DNA of 64,000 bases from Microbacterium ulmi (lineage in GTDB: Bacteria > Actinomycetota > Actinomycetes > Actinomycetales > Microbacteriaceae), in contig NZ_JAAOZF010000001.1 of the NCBI RefSeq assembly GCF_011759705.1, forward strand, positions 1,942,146 through 2,006,145, in the 5' to 3' direction. The position numbers and the translations under genes were made by a program. Below, piece by piece: positions 42,501 to 50,289 of this stretch. Numbering within the stretch: the stretch's first letter is position 1; every line of letters begins with the position of its first letter. The notes beneath the pieces were generated by a model. It searched no databases, had not been told where the DNA came from, and saw only the letters and a program-made list of their open reading frames with translations.

Positions 42501-44307
42501 CCGCGATGAAGACGCCGAACAGACCGCGGTCGGGGATCGTGCCGCCGCTCGTGACGGCGATGCGCTGTGCGCCGGGCCGCCCCTGCAGCGTGCCGAGGTC
42601 GCGGTTCCAGATGAGCCGCGGGCGCAGCTCGGCGAACTCGTCGGACGGGAACCGCCCCGCGAGCAGATCGAGCGTCGCCTCGTACGCCGACCGCGGCAGC
42701 GATCGGAACGGGGCGGAGCGCTTGACCGTCTCGAACCAGCCCTCGACGTCGATCGGCCCGAGGGCGCAGGCCGCGACGGTCTGCTGCGCGAGGATGTCGA
42801 GCGGGTTCTGAGGCACCGCGATCGCCTCGATCTGGCCCGCGAGCATGCGCTCGGTCACGATCGCCGTGTGCAGCACGTCGCCGCGGTGCTTCGGGAAGAG
42901 CGCGGCACGGCTCACCTCGCCCACCTGGTGCCCCGCCCGGCCGATGCGCTGCAGCCCCGAGGCGGCCGATGGCGGCGCCTCCACCTGGATGACGAGGTCG
43001 ACAGCCCCCATGTCGATGCCGAGTTCGAGGCTCGACGTCGCGACGACGCAGCGCAGGATGCCGCTCTTGAGCTCCTCCTCGACCTGTGCCCGCTGCTCCT
43101 TCGAGACCGAGCCGTGATGCGCCTTCGCGAGCACGGGCTCGGCTCCGGCCGTCGCCCCCGCCATCATCGCCGCCGGAACGGTCGCCTCGGGAAGATCGAG
43201 ACCGAGCCGCTCGCTGTAGATCTCGTTGAGTCGCGCCGTCAGGCGCTCGGCGAGCCTGCGCGAGTTGGAGAACACGATCGTCGAGCTGTGCTGCAGGATG
43301 CGGTCGACGATCGCCTCTTCGACGTGCGGCCAGAGAGAGCCCGTCATCTCCGTCGACTCGGGGCGAGCGCCGGGTCGGGCGCCGCCGTCGCCGAACCAGT
43401 CCTCGTCGATGACCTCGCCCGCCGTTGCGGGCTCGGCCGCGGCATCCGGAACCGCCGCCGGTTCCGGCACGCCCGCGGGTTCGGGCGCGCCCGGCGGAGG
43501 CGGCGGATTGAGCATGTCGTCGACGGGTACGACGACCGTGAGGTCGAACGTCTTGGTCGCGCGCGGCGCGACGATCTCGACGGGAGCGGAGCCGCCGAGG
43601 AACCGCGCGACCTCGTCGATCGGCCGCACCGTGGCCGACAGGCCGATGCGCTGCGCCGGGGCGGCAGCCGCGTCGAAGGACTGCCGCAGCGCGTCGAGCC
43701 GCTCGAGACTCACCGCCAGGTGCGCCCCTCGTTTGGTCGCGGCGACGGCGTGCACCTCGTCGACGATGACGGTGTCGACGCCCTGCAGCGTCTCGCCCGC
43801 GGCGCTCGTGAGCATGAGGTACAGCGACTCGGGCGTCGTGATGAGAATGTCGGGCGGCGCCGTCACGAGCTTGCGGCGGTCGCTCGAGGTCGTGTCGCCG
43901 GAGCGCACGCCAACCGTGACGTCGGGGACCGCGATCCCCAGCCGTCGCGCCGACTGCCCGATTCCGACGAGCGGCGACCGCAGGTTGCGCTCGACGTCGA
44001 CGCCGAGCGCCTTGAGCGGGGAGATGTACAGGATGCGGGTCGCGGGAGGCTGGGGAACGGATGCCGCGCCCCGCCGCCCGCGCGCAGGAGCGGCCGCGGC
44101 CGCGGCATCCTTCTCGTGGAACACCCGGTCGATCGCCCACAGGAAGGCGGAGAGCGTCTTGCCCGACCCTGTGGGCGCGACGACGAGCGCGTGCCTGCCC
44201 GCCGAGATCGCCTCCCACGCGCCGGTCTGCGCCGTCGTCGGCTTGGCGAACGCGCCGCGGAACCAGTCCTGCGTCGCAGGGCCGAACCGTTCGAGCACAT
44301 CGCTCAT
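39559..44307 (-). CDS. lhr: Lhr-type ATP-dependent 3'-5' helicase
   Basis: A large repair helicase of 1582 residues, the full Lhr length. Superfamily 2 motifs: APTGSGKT (residues 44-51), DEVH near 185 (TVIVDEVHAVAATKRGAHLA), SATVRP, HGSVSKEQR, VATSSLELGID and QRIGRAGH. A long Pro/Ala insertion lies between RecA lobes (about residues 265-300). The Lhr-core winged-helix and the long C-terminal repeat part follow. ATG 44307 has GGGAGGA upstream. It unwinds 3'-tailed DNA or RNA:DNA hybrids and tetramerises through its C-terminus in mycobacteria (established knowledge). Confidence 0.93.
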   Translation of the reverse strand: MSDVLERFGPATQDWFRGAFAKPTTAQTGAWEAISAGRHALVVAPTGSGKTLSAFLWAIDRVFHEKDAAAAAAPARGRRGAASVPQPPATRILYISPLKALGVDVERNLRSPLVGIGQSARRLGIAVPDVTVGVRSGDTTSSDRRKLVTAPPDILITTPESLYLMLTSAAGETLQGVDTVIVDEVHAVAATKRGAHLAVSLERLDALRQSFDAAAAPAQRIGLSATVRPIDEVARFLGGSAPVEIVAPRATKTFDLTVVVPVDDMLNPPPPPGAPEPAGVPEPAAVPDAAAEPATAGEVIDEDWFGDGGARPGARPESTEMTGSLWPHVEEAIVDRILQHSSTIVFSNSRRLAERLTARLNEIYSERLGLDLPEATVPAAMMAGATAGAEPVLAKAHHGSVSKEQRAQVEEELKSGILRCVVATSSLELGIDMGAVDLVIQVEAPPSAASGLQRIGRAGHQVGEVSRAALFPKHRGDVLHTAIVTERMLAGQIEAIAVPQNPLDILAQQTVAACALGPIDVEGWFETVKRSAPFRSLPRSAYEATLDLLAGRFPSDEFAELRPRLIWNRDLGTLQGRPGAQRIAVTSGGTIPDRGLFGVFIAGESQNARVGELDEEMVYESRVGDVFTLGTTSWRIVEITHDRVNVLPAFGQPGKVPFWHGDGLGRPAELGEALGRFSREVSTATPERAEARLTDAGLDEYARINLLAYLAEQREATGTLPTDKTLTVERGRDEVGDWRVILHSPYGMKVHAPWALAVNARIRERLGVDGSAVASDDGIIARVPDATADPPGAELFVFDPDELDQLVTDEVGGSALFASRFRECAARALLMPRLNPGRRSPLWQQRQRSAQLLEVARRYPTFPIILETLREVLQDVYDVPALLRIARAIGERRIRLVETEPSQPSPFARDLLFGYVGAFMYEGDSPLAERRAAALSVDPALLSELLGKVEMRELLDPLVLAQFEREVQRLDPERRARGVEGVADLLRLLGPLDVGEVAERLESESESEASAHLAALVDARRAIPVTIAGVARFAAIEDAGRLRDALGAALPVGIPTAFLEPVADPLGDLVARHARTHGPFAADAVARRLGVGVAVARLTLQRLESQGRVSSGFFLPDSASGPDDSEWCDTEVLRRLRMRSLAAIRGSVEPVPQQAFARFLPVWQHIERPLDGVDGVASVVEQLAGVPIPASAWESLILPSRVSDYAPAMLDELTATGEILWSGHGSLPGRDGWIALHPADAAPLTLAPPEDEVAPGSLEAQLVAALGAGGAFFAAQLRLATGAENEQSVVEALWSLTWAGRVTNDTFAPVRTLLGGGSQAHRTARKAPRARLYRGAAVRTVAASVPPRPPAIGGRWSLLPAPEPDATLRATAAASLLLDRYGVVTRGSVQSEGLPGGFAQAYRVLSGFEEAGHCRRGYVVEKLGGAQFAASPTVDRLREFVGLTDPPPLKAVTLAATDPANPYGAALAWPALEGVTHRPGRKAGGLVVLVDGALALYLERGGKSALAFTGDEAQLAAAARSLADTARARRLDTLTIEQVNGAFVYGTGVGRSLRDAGFVESPRGLTLRKVTAGDALREGARR

Positions 44308-44353
44308 CCCCCCATCCTCCCGCGGAGGGCGGACATCGGGGCGGATGCCGACG

Positions 44354-44536
44354 TCAGCGCTCGGTCGGGATGAGGATCCAGAGGATGATGTACGCCCACA
44401 GCGAGAGTCCGAAGAAGAAGAACGCGATGAGCGCGAACACGCGCACGGCGGTGACGTTCCATCCGAAGCGCTGTGCGATGGCGAGGCACACGCCCGCGAG
44501 CCATCGTCCCCGGTGAGGCCTGACAAGTCCGTTCAT
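44354..44536 (-). CDS. PspC-domain small membrane protein
   Basis: A 60-residue protein consisting only of a PspC domain: GRWLAGVCLAIAQRFGWNVT followed by a membrane segment VRVFALIAFFFFGLSLWAYIILWILIP. Such proteins respond to envelope stress. It lies upstream of lhr by 46 bases on the same strand. Confidence 0.85.
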   Translation of the reverse strand: MNGLVRPHRGRWLAGVCLAIAQRFGWNVTAVRVFALIAFFFFGLSLWAYIILWILIPTER

Positions 44537-44608
44537 GCGCTCTACTCTGTCGCACCGCCGCCCCGAGCACACGGGTGCTGTCCCCCCGGTCGCGCGGGGG
44601 CGGCCTCA

Positions 44609-44764
44609 CACGACGGCGGTGCACGGCGGGCTCGGACGGTAGCCTCGCACGACGGCGGTGCACGGCGGGCTCGTGCGGAGGCGGCGCACGACGGGATCAC
44701 ACGACGGGCTCGTGCGGAGGCCGCGCACGAAGGCCTTGCACGACGGCCCCGCGCGACGGGCCCG
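44609..44764. repeat. 39-bp tandem repeat array
   Basis: Units start at 44609, 44648, 44687 and 44726, exactly 39 bp apart. The first two share 26 consecutive bases beginning CACGACGGCGGTGCACGG; the third and fourth are more diverged. It fills most of the gap between the PspC gene and the ABC-F gene, starting right behind the ABC-F stop. The array looks like a minisatellite. Confidence 0.8.
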
Positions 44765-44772
44765 CGACGGGC

Positions 44773-46443
44773 TCATACGACGGCCTCGCGGATCGACCCG
44801 TCGCGGCCCAGCTCGAGCACGAGGTCGACGCCGAGCCGCGCGAGGAACGCGTCGTCGTGGCTCACGACGAGCACGGCGCCGCGATAGGCGGCGAGGGCGT
44901 CCACGAGCTGGCCGGACGTGTCCAGGTCGAGGTTGTTGGTCGGCTCGTCGAGCACGAGCAGCTGCGGCGCGGGATCGGCCAGGAGCAGCCGCGCGAGCGC
45001 GACACGGAACCGCTCGCCGCCCGACAGCGTCGCGACCGGCCGGGTCACGGCATCGCCTCGGAGGAGGAACCGCGCGAGGCGGTTGCGCAGCTCCGCGATC
45101 GGGACGTCCGGCGCGGCGGCGGTGACGTTCTCGAGCACCGAGGCGCGCTCGTCGAGGCCGTCGACGCGCTGCGGGAGGTAGCCGACGCGATCGGTGTGCG
45201 CCACGGCCTCTGCAGAACTCCACGGATTCGTCGCGGCGGCGCGAGGTTCGACCTGATCTGCCTCCAACCGACCCAGATCTGTGGAGTTCTGCAGCGCCGA
45301 CGCCACAAGCCGCTCGAGCAGCGTCGTCTTGCCGACCCCGTTCGGGCCGACGAGCGCGACCCGTTCGGGCCCCCGGACGATCCACGACCGCGAGCCGTCG
45401 CCGAGCGTCGCGATTCGCCGGCCCGCCGCGACGCCCGGATCGGGCAGGTCGATCCTCACCGTGTCGTCGTCGCGGACGCGGCGCCCGGCCGCGTCGAGGG
45501 CCGCGCGCGCAGCGGACTCGCGGTCGCGCATCTCGGTGCGCATCTTCCCGGCCGACACCTCGGCGGCGCGCTGCAGCCCGCCCGCCACGATCGGCGGCAC
45601 GCGCTTCTCGAACTGGGCCTTGCGTCCCATCGCGGCGCGGCGGGCGAGCTTGGTCTCAGCCTCGACCCGGTCGCGCTTCTCGCGTCGCACGAGCTGCGCG
45701 GCCGTCCGCTCCGCCTGGCGCGCGGCTTCCTGCTCGGCATCCAGCCACGCGCGCCACTCGCGGTACGGGCCGCCGAACACCGAGAGCTCGTTCGAGTACA
45801 GCTCGGCCGTGTCGTCCATGAGATCGAGCAGGGCCGTGTCGTGGCTCACGACGACGAGCGCGCCGCGCCAGCCGCGCACGAGGTCGTACAGCCGTGCGCG
45901 CGCGTCGCGGTCGAGGTTGTTGGTCGGCTCGTCGAGGAGCGTCACCGGCGCGCCGCGGAGGCGGATGCCGGCCATCGCCGCCAGCACGGCCTCGCCTCCC
46001 GACAGGGCGCCGACGCGCCTGTCGAGCATGTCGGGCGCGAGCCCCGCCTCGGCGAGCGCCGCCTGGGCCCGGGCCTCCACGTCCCAGTCGGTGCCGACGG
46101 CGTCGAAGTGCCGCGGGTCGGCGTCGCCCGCTTCGATCGCGCGGACCGCGTCGAGGGCCGCTGCGACGCCGAGCAGGTCGGCGACGGGACGGTCGACGTC
46201 GAGGGTCAGACGCTGCGGCAGGTACGCGGCATCCGCCGTCGTCGAGACGGACCCCGACGAGGGCGCGAGCTCGCCCGCGATGATGCGCAGGAGCGTCGAC
46301 TTGCCGGAGCCGTTGCGTCCGACGAGCCCCGTGCGGCCGGAGCCGAAGGCGCCCGAGATGTCCGAGAGCGCGACGGAGCCGTCGGGCCACGCGAACGAGA
46401 CGCGGTCGAGAGTGATGGAAGGAAGGAGAGTGCGAGCGGGCAT
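44773..46443 (-). CDS. ABC-F family ATPase (ribosome-associated)
   Basis: A soluble 556-residue protein with two ATP-binding domains. Domain 1 has GLVGRNGSGKST, Q-loop AAYLPQ, ALSGGEAVLAAMA and LLDEPTNNLD; domain 2 has ALVGPNGVGKTT, VGYLPQ, TLSGGERFRVALA and LVLDEPTNNLD. The interdomain linker is rich in Arg, Glu and Lys. Without membrane domains this is ABC-F, which acts on the ribosome in translation or antibiotic protection. Domain 2 carries an insertion of about 28 residues between the Walker A helix and the Q-loop, encoded by a palindromic element at 45210-45294. A hairpin lies in the leader (46455-46475). Confidence 0.9.
   Translation of the reverse strand: MPARTLLPSITLDRVSFAWPDGSVALSDISGAFGSGRTGLVGRNGSGKSTLLRIIAGELAPSSGSVSTTADAAYLPQRLTLDVDRPVADLLGVAAALDAVRAIEAGDADPRHFDAVGTDWDVEARAQAALAEAGLAPDMLDRRVGALSGGEAVLAAMAGIRLRGAPVTLLDEPTNNLDRDARARLYDLVRGWRGALVVVSHDTALLDLMDDTAELYSNELSVFGGPYREWRAWLDAEQEAARQAERTAAQLVRREKRDRVEAETKLARRAAMGRKAQFEKRVPPIVAGGLQRAAEVSAGKMRTEMRDRESAARAALDAAGRRVRDDDTVRIDLPDPGVAAGRRIATLGDGSRSWIVRGPERVALVGPNGVGKTTLLERLVASALQNSTDLGRLEADQVEPRAAATNPWSSAEAVAHTDRVGYLPQRVDGLDERASVLENVTAAAPDVPIAELRNRLARFLLRGDAVTRPVATLSGGERFRVALARLLLADPAPQLLVLDEPTNNLDLDTSGQLVDALAAYRGAVLVVSHDDAFLARLGVDLVLELGRDGSIREAVV
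45210..45294. repeat. 85-bp palindromic element inserted in frame in the ABC-F gene
   Basis: The outer arms CTGCAGAACTCCACGGA (45210-45226) and 45278-45294 are inverted repeats matching at 16 of 17 positions. An inner hairpin GATCTG/CAGATC lies at 45255-45279. Codons within it on the coding strand (ACA, TTG, GCA, CCT, AGT, TCT, AAT) are poor in GC compared with the gene. The encoded segment LQNSTDLGRLEADQVEP and onwards to PWSSA has no counterpart in usual ABC-F proteins. Confidence 0.75.
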
Positions 46444-46454
46444 GAGGCCTCCGA

Positions 46455-46475
46455 GTGTCAGGGATGCACTGACAC
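46455..46475 (-). promoter_or_regulatory. Leader hairpin of the ABC-F gene
   Basis: GTGTCAG and CTGACAC form a 7-bp stem with a 7-base loop, ending a few bases before the Shine-Dalgarno GGAGG and ATG at 46443. Antibiotic-resistance ABC-F genes are often controlled by leader structures, so this may modulate translation. Confidence 0.4.
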
Positions 46476-46520
46476 CGGGCCGCGGGAACGCCTGGCAGGG
46501 ATGCCGAAGGGGAAGGCGGC

Positions 46521-46592
46521 GGATCGACGGGTCAGCGCGGAACGGGCTGGGGCAGCCAGGCGCGGACGCGTCGAGGATCGACGGATCAGCGC
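46521..46592. repeat. 18-bp direct repeat upstream of the ABC-F gene
   Basis: GGATCGACGGGTCAGCGC (46521-46538) recurs at 46575-46592 with one change, and both are followed by GCGGAACG-like sequence. It lies in the 269-bp gap between two minus-strand genes; it could be a pair of protein-binding sites or a partial duplication. Confidence 0.5.
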
Positions 46593-46712
46593 TCTGTCAC
46601 AGCGCGGAACGCACGATCTCCGTCAACGGTCTTCCTCACACTCGGGACAAGGACACCGCCACGATACCCGATGTCGCCGACACGAGGCTGGGAGACGGCG
46701 AGTCCGCCTCGA

Positions 46713-47366
46713 TCACGCGAGATGCTCGAGCTGCTTCTCGAGGAAGACGCGCACGTCCGTCAGCTCCTGCTCGGAGACGCTGTGCGTCAAGCCGGGATAG
46801 ACGCGGCCGCTGAGGTCGACGTGCGCGGGCAGCCACTCGACCGTGTGCGCGACGAGGAACGGCGGGATGACGTCGTCGTTCGTGCCGCGCCCCCAGAACA
46901 CGGGCGGCCGCCGTCGTGCGAGGTCGTCGTCGAGGGGGAGCGGCCCGGGGGTCGCGTAGCCCGAGAGATCGACGACGAAGGCGAACCGCTCCGGCGCGAG
47001 GCGCAGCGCCTGGAGCGCGACCGCGGCACCCTGCGAGAAGCCGAGCAGGCCGACCGCCGGAGCATCCGTCTCGGTCTCGATCCACTCCAGGAGAGCGGAT
47101 GCCGCAGCCGTCACGTGCGTCGCGTCGCGGCTCTCGAGGCCTTCGATCGGGTACCACGAATAGCCGGGCGAAGGGAAGGGCGGCGTGAGCGGCGCGCGCA
47201 CGGCGCACACCGTGAACGCCGACGGGAGGTGGGCGGCGAGCGCGAACAGGTCGCCCTCGTCGGCGCCGTACCCGTGCAGGAGGACCAGCAGCGGGCGCCC
47301 GGCGCGCTCGCCCGGCGGGCCTGACCACAGCATGGCCGACGGGTCGAGGGGCGGGAGCTCAGCCAT
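46713..47366 (-). CDS. Phospholipase/carboxylesterase-type alpha/beta-hydrolase
   Basis: A cytoplasmic esterase of 217 residues, the usual length of the family. Features are LLVLLHGYGADEGDL (oxyanion region), nucleophile Ser in LLGFSQGAAVAL, Asp in WGRGTNDDVIP and His in GLTHSVSEQEL. ATG 47366 has AGGATGGGG upstream. It acts on short acyl or lysophospholipid esters in general; the real substrate is unknown. Confidence 0.85.
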   Translation of the reverse strand: MAELPPLDPSAMLWSGPPGERAGRPLLVLLHGYGADEGDLFALAAHLPSAFTVCAVRAPLTPPFPSPGYSWYPIEGLESRDATHVTAAASALLEWIETETDAPAVGLLGFSQGAAVALQALRLAPERFAFVVDLSGYATPGPLPLDDDLARRRPPVFWGRGTNDDVIPPFLVAHTVEWLPAHVDLSGRVYPGLTHSVSEQELTDVRVFLEKQLEHLA

Positions 47367-47431
47367 GGCCCCATCCTGACAGGAGCGTCCGACCCCCGTC
47401 ACGGCCCGTGGGGTATACAGGAGGCATGCCG

Positions 47432-48103
47432 GTGCGCACCCCTGACCCCGACCCGAACGAGCGCGACGACGACGGCACGCCGCGCGATCCGCTGCGGGGC
47501 CTCGGGGCGTCGTTCGGCGATGCGGGCAGGCCCGGGCATCCGCTCGGCGACGGCACCTTCGGCTCGCCCACGCCCGGCAGCGCCGCCAACCCCGGGTGGC
47601 TCAGCGACATCGAGCTCGCGGAGGCGCGGCGCCGGCTCCCCATGCTCTACGTCGAGGCGCTGCCCGTGCGCACGGACGGGGTGGGCGCCGTCACGCAGGT
47701 CGGCATCCTGCTGCGCGCGACCCCGCTCGGCGAGATCACCCGCACGATCGTGTCGGGGCGCGTCCGGTACGGCGAGACGGTGCGGGACGCCCTGTTCCGT
47801 CACCTCGAGAACGACCTCGGTCCCATGGCCTTCCCCCTCCTGCCGCCTCAGCCGACACCGTTCACCGTGGCCGAGTACTTCCCGATCCCCGGGCTCAGCG
47901 CCTTCCACGACGATCGCCAGCACGCCGTGTCGCTCGCGTTCGTCGTCCCCGTGACGGGCACGTGCGAGCCGCGCCAGGACGCGCTCGAGGTCACGTGGAT
48001 GACACCGGAGGAAGCGGCATCCGACGCCCTCTCCGCCGAGATGGAGGGCGGACGCGGCACCCTCGTGCGCCTCGCGCTCGCGAGCGTCGGCGCGCTGCGC
48101 TGA
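47432..48103 (+). CDS. Divergent Nudix-fold protein (DUF4916-like)
   Basis: The central and C-terminal part (from about LPMLYVEALPVRTDG) has the Nudix fold, but the Nudix box is degenerate: SGRVRYGETVRDALFRHLEN, with the REXXEE core not conserved, so hydrolase activity is doubtful. The first 45 residues are Pro/Asp/Gly rich and probably disordered. AGGAGG (47419-47424) is one base from ATG 47426 but seven from GTG 47432, so I favour the GTG. Confidence 0.7.
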   Translation: MRTPDPDPNERDDDGTPRDPLRGLGASFGDAGRPGHPLGDGTFGSPTPGSAANPGWLSDIELAEARRRLPMLYVEALPVRTDGVGAVTQVGILLRATPLGEITRTIVSGRVRYGETVRDALFRHLENDLGPMAFPLLPPQPTPFTVAEYFPIPGLSAFHDDRQHAVSLAFVVPVTGTCEPRQDALEVTWMTPEEAASDALSAEMEGGRGTLVRLALASVGALR

Positions 48104-48149
48104 TCCGCGCGGCGGGCGCGCGTCGCAGGGGCCCCGTAGGCTCGTCGGC

Positions 48150-50066
48150 ATGACCGTCTCCCCGCCGCTGACCTTCCCCTCCGACCGCGACGGCTGGCTG
48201 AGCTTCGCAGGGGATCGCCAGGCACAGCGCGCGGACGCCGTCCGCGAGCTCGACGCGCGGCTCACGTCCGCGCAGGGCCTCACGACGATCGAGAGGCTCG
48301 AGCTGTGGAACGACGCCGACATCGCGCTGCGCACGGGCATCAACGAGGCGTACCTGCTGAGCGAGTCGCATCCCGACGCCGACGTGCGCTCGCGCGCCGA
48401 GGAGCAGGTGCAGGTGCTCGAGTCGCTCTCGTCCTCGCGCGTGCTCGACCGCGACCTGTGGGCCGTGTTCGCGCAGGCGGATGCCGAAGGCCTCGACGAC
48501 GACTCCGCACGGCTGCTCTCGCACATCCTGCGCGACTTCCGCCTGGGAGGCGTCGACCTCGACGACCGGTCGCGGGCGCGCGTGCGCGAGCTCACGGATC
48601 GCGACACGGAGCTGAGCCTCACGTTCTCACGCAACATCCGCGAGGGACGCCGCGAGATCAAGGTCGCCCCCGAGGGCCTCGCCGGGATGCCGGCCGACTT
48701 CGTCGACGAGCATCCCGTCGGCGACGACGGCCTCGTGACGCTCACGACCGACTACACCGACCTCATGCCGGTCCGGGAGTACGCCACCGACCGTGCGACG
48801 CGCATCGCCCTCGTCAACGCGTACAACGACCTCGCGTGGCCCGAGAACGACGCCGTGCTCGCCGAGCTGCTCGAGGTGCGCGCCGAACGCGCGCGGCTGC
48901 TCGGCTTCTCCGACTGGGCCGACCTCGAGACGGCGACGCGGATGATCGGCGCCGGCGCCGAGATCCCCGCGTTCCTCGCACGGCTCGACGAGGCCTCCAT
49001 CGCGGCCGCCGAGGCCGAGTACCCGCTCCTGCTCGAGCGGCTCCGTCTCGACGCCCCCGACGCCGACGTCGTCACGAACGCCGACTTCGCCTACCTGCTG
49101 AGCGCCCTCAAGCGCGAGCGCTACGACGTCGACGCGCAGCGCGTCCGCTCGTACCTCTCGTTCGACCGCGTGCTCCCCGGCATCCTCGATGTCACGGGGC
49201 GGCTCCTGGACGTCTCGTACGTGCCCGCCGACGTGTCGACGTGGCACGAGGACGTGCACAGCTACGACGTCGTCCGCGACGGCGAGACGCTCGGGCGCAT
49301 CCATCTCGATCTTCACCCGCGCGACGGCAAGTACAACCACGCCGCGTGCTTCGGGCTCGCGCCGGGCATCGCGGGGCGCACGCTCCCGGAGGCGGTGCTG
49401 CTGTGCAACTTCTCGCGCGGACTGCTCACGCACGACGAGGTCGTGACGTTCTTCCACGAGTTCGGGCACCTCGTGCACGACATCCTCGGAGGCCGCCAGC
49501 GCTGGGCGCGCTTCACGGGCGTCGCGACGGAGTGGGACTTCGTCGAGGCGCCGAGCCAGCTGCTCGAGGAGTGGGCGTGGGATGCCGGCATCCTCGCCTC
49601 GTTCACGGCCGACACGAACGGCGACCCGATCCCCGCGAGCCTCGTGGAGCGGATGCGCACGGCCGACGCCTTCGGCCGCGCGCTCGAGGTGCGCCGGCAG
49701 CTGGGGCACGCGAACGTCTCGTACCATCTGCACGTCGATCGCCCTGCCGACCTGCAGTCGGCGACGGAGCGCCTCTACGCGACGACGAGCCCCGTGCAGC
49801 CGTTGCCGAACCAGCACTCGTACGCCGGATTCGGGCACCTGACGGGGTACGGCGCCTGCTACTACACGTATCAGTGGAGCCTCGTGATCGCGCGCGACCT
49901 GCTCTCGGCGTTCGGCGACGACCTCATGGACGCCGAGGTCGCGCGCCGCTATCGCGAGCAGATCCTCGAGCCCGGCGGCAGCCGCGACGCGACGGATCTG
50001 GTCGCGTCGTTCCTCGGACGCCCCACCTCGTTCGACGCGTACGCCGCGTGGCTCGCGGGGCGCTGA
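48150..50066 (+). CDS. M3-family oligopeptidase (thimet-like metallopeptidase)
   Basis: A cytoplasmic zinc peptidase of 638 residues degrading short peptides. The zinc motif is HEFGH at residues 436-440 (VVTFFHEFGHLVHDIL), with the distal Glu in EAPSQLLEEWAWD. The C-terminal HSYAGFGHLTGYGACYYTYQWS supplies the conserved substrate-binding His and Tyr. Length fits the family. Confidence 0.92.
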   Translation: MTVSPPLTFPSDRDGWLSFAGDRQAQRADAVRELDARLTSAQGLTTIERLELWNDADIALRTGINEAYLLSESHPDADVRSRAEEQVQVLESLSSSRVLDRDLWAVFAQADAEGLDDDSARLLSHILRDFRLGGVDLDDRSRARVRELTDRDTELSLTFSRNIREGRREIKVAPEGLAGMPADFVDEHPVGDDGLVTLTTDYTDLMPVREYATDRATRIALVNAYNDLAWPENDAVLAELLEVRAERARLLGFSDWADLETATRMIGAGAEIPAFLARLDEASIAAAEAEYPLLLERLRLDAPDADVVTNADFAYLLSALKRERYDVDAQRVRSYLSFDRVLPGILDVTGRLLDVSYVPADVSTWHEDVHSYDVVRDGETLGRIHLDLHPRDGKYNHAACFGLAPGIAGRTLPEAVLLCNFSRGLLTHDEVVTFFHEFGHLVHDILGGRQRWARFTGVATEWDFVEAPSQLLEEWAWDAGILASFTADTNGDPIPASLVERMRTADAFGRALEVRRQLGHANVSYHLHVDRPADLQSATERLYATTSPVQPLPNQHSYAGFGHLTGYGACYYTYQWSLVIARDLLSAFGDDLMDAEVARRYREQILEPGGSRDATDLVASFLGRPTSFDAYAAWLAGR

Positions 50067-50289
50067 CGAGACGCGATCACCGGGCGGATGCCGCGATTCG
50101 GCGCGCGTTCGCGAGGCGGGTAATCTCTTACTGCCCCCTGGCGCAGACCCTGCGCATCCGCGAGCGTCGCCGAAGACCGACGCGACATCCCGCCCGATCC
50201 GCGCGTATCCCCTCCACGCGCGTCATGCGAGCGGGAGCCGCCGGTCTGCCGTGCGACGCCAGCGCGGGAACCCGAGAAGCGGAGATACC

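Noticed and set aside
39877..44373. A 1498-codon plus-strand open frame opposite lhr
   Set aside because: The helicase motifs lie on the minus strand, so this is a shadow frame.
44609..44764. CRISPR array
   Set aside because: The 39-bp units are contiguous tandem repeats without unique spacers, and no cas gene is present.
45210..45294. Insertion sequence in the ABC-F gene
   Set aside because: It is only 85 bp, encodes no transposase and keeps the reading frame, so it is listed as a palindromic repeat element instead.
50067..50289. tRNA or structured RNA gene in the gap before the DivIVA-like gene
   Set aside because: I could not build a cloverleaf or any convincing long stem; only a weak -10-like box is visible.
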